Assembly (NCBI RefSeq): GCF_026151205.1
Contig: NC_087083.1
Location: 2,928,536-2,992,535, forward strand
Direction of reading: 5' to 3'
Source of the DNA: Bolinopsis microptera
Lineage: Eukaryota; Ctenophora; Tentaculata; Lobata; Bolinopsidae
DNA: 64,000 nt
A program made the position numbers and the translations under genes. Under the pieces are notes generated by a model, which saw nothing but the letters and a program-made list of their open reading frames with translations, had not been told where the DNA came from and did not search any database. This document shows positions 63,113 to 64,000 of this stretch, piece by piece (positions within the stretch are counted from its first letter, which is position 1; every line of letters starts with the position of its first letter).

Positions 63113-63435
63113 AATGTTTCTAAAATTGTGGAATAAACTGATACATAAGACCTAAGATACAATAGCTGATACCTAAGATGGCGACTTTAGCTGGGGGTGT
63201 TTCTAAAATTGTGGAATAAACTGATACATAAGACCTAAGATACAATAGCTGATACCTAAGATGGCGACTTTAGCTGGGGGTGTTTCTAAAATTGTGGAAT
63301 AAACTGATACATAAGCACTAAGATACAATAGCTGATACCTAAGATGGCGACTTTAGCTGGGGGTGTTTCTAAAATTGTGGAATAAACTGATACATAAGAA
63401 CTAAGATACAATAGCTGATACCTAAGATGGCGAGG
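63113..63435. repeat. 83-bp tandem repeat, 4 copies
   Basis: The unit contains GGGGGTGTTTCTAAAATTGT, GGAATAAACTGATACATAAG and ACAATAGCTGATACCTAAGA. The last copy breaks at GATGGCGAGGGG, where the non-LTR element region begins. Confidence 0.85.
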
Positions 63436-63794
63436 GGAGGGTCATGTTCAGTTTCATTTTGAACTGATCCGTTTCAAGGTCCTGTAATATGGGCCAGGGC
63501 TCGGTCTAGACTCTAGATCGAGCTTAGACCGTCCGTGCGTGGTGAAGAGCCACATCCTGCACGAGGTGACCCTGCTAGACCGGCATGTCATTGAAGAATC
63601 CGACTGTCTGGGTCAACTAAACACGGCGGATCTAGAGGAGCACATACCTCGAAAAACAAGCCGGGTTTATGAAGACCTGCACCCGTGATTGTACCTACTG
63701 ATGAGGGTATTGGATTATAGTGTCACATCCAGGTTGCAGTGGCGCCGTGCCTGGAACAATGTCTAGCCATTAGACAAAATCCCCCCTCACTTTT

Positions 63795-64000
63795 ATGATG
63801 ACACACGATAACAGCACTAGGGTTCAAGCCCCTAACTACTCAGTGGCAGCTAGCTCCCTGTATGACGGGCCCTCCCTAAAACCCCCGGGAGGGGTGGGTC
63901 CTGATAGTTGCAGCAACCCTGTTACTACCCTTTTAGTTCGTAGGAAAACCCCTTTTCAGGTTAGCACCTTCAACTGTAGGACTCTCAACCCTGTATCACG
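63795..64000 (+). CDS. Non-LTR retrotransposon ORF, N-terminal part (open at window end)
   Basis: ATG at 63795 opens MMTHDNSTRVQAPNYSVAAS and runs without stop to the window edge. It ends TPFQVSTFNCRTLNPVSR, which matches the first strand of the APE-type endonuclease of non-LTR retrotransposons (S-T-F-N-x-R-T-L). The GC-rich 63436-63794 is probably its 5'UTR. The catalytic and reverse transcriptase parts must lie beyond 64000. Confidence 0.7.
   Translation, partial: MMTHDNSTRVQAPNYSVAASSLYDGPSLKPPGGVGPDSCSNPVTTLLVRRKTPFQVSTFNCRTLNPVS

Overview
This window is eukaryotic and most likely from an invertebrate metazoan. It has spliced genes with GT-AG introns, a LIM-domain cytoskeletal gene, a large immunoglobulin/SRCR/Ly6-type extracellular gene, TTAGGG-type telomeric motifs inside mobile elements, LTR and non-LTR retrotransposons, and many MITEs. 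Unique sequence is AT-rich. I cannot place the phylum from sequence alone; a cnidarian, sponge or similar early-branching animal would fit. No prokaryotic features, tRNAs or rRNAs were seen. By rough count about 23 kb of the 64 kb is tandem repeat, and nearly all of the very long reading frames are those repeats read through.

Layout. 1-700: a broken MULE-type transposase. 900-4030: a telomere-like array, a poly-G tract and a 20-bp minisatellite. 4630-10300 (+): a small secreted-peptide gene with CCAAT and TATA boxes, three coding exons and a probable 3'UTR exon; its first intron is packed with minisatellites. 10800-12560: two foldback elements, one with a telomeric-repeat core. 12680-15129 (-): an internally deleted Ty3/Gypsy-like LTR retrotransposon with identical 90-bp LTRs. 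16490-23690 (-): the last four exons found of an abLIM-like four-LIM gene. 23690-41345: intergenic or intronic DNA dominated by arrays, including a 6-kb 24-bp satellite. 41346-62409 (-): the 3' part (31 exons, about 1,775 codons) of one large gene with Ig-like domains, two SRCR-like modules and a C-terminal Ly6/uPAR-like domain. 63795-64000 (+): the start of a non-LTR retrotransposon ORF that runs off the window.

The most striking pattern is that many minisatellites carry copies of the splice site of the exon they touch. In the large gene, the 3' splice sites of the exons ending at 62409, 58067 and 42900 are repeated about 16, 8 and 55 times. In the LIM gene, the 5' splice-site region at 23142 is copied about 100 times, the one at 18665 about 6 times, the 3' splice site at 18842 three times, and the stop-codon segment five times. 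Another array, upstream of the exon at 41896, is built of the motif TACTAAC, the classical branch-point sequence. I read this as repeated expansion seeded at exon-intron borders. It is an inference from position and sequence and needs transcript data.

All exon models were made by eye from GT/AG sites, reading-frame phase and domain logic. In the 31-exon gene every junction but one is in phase.
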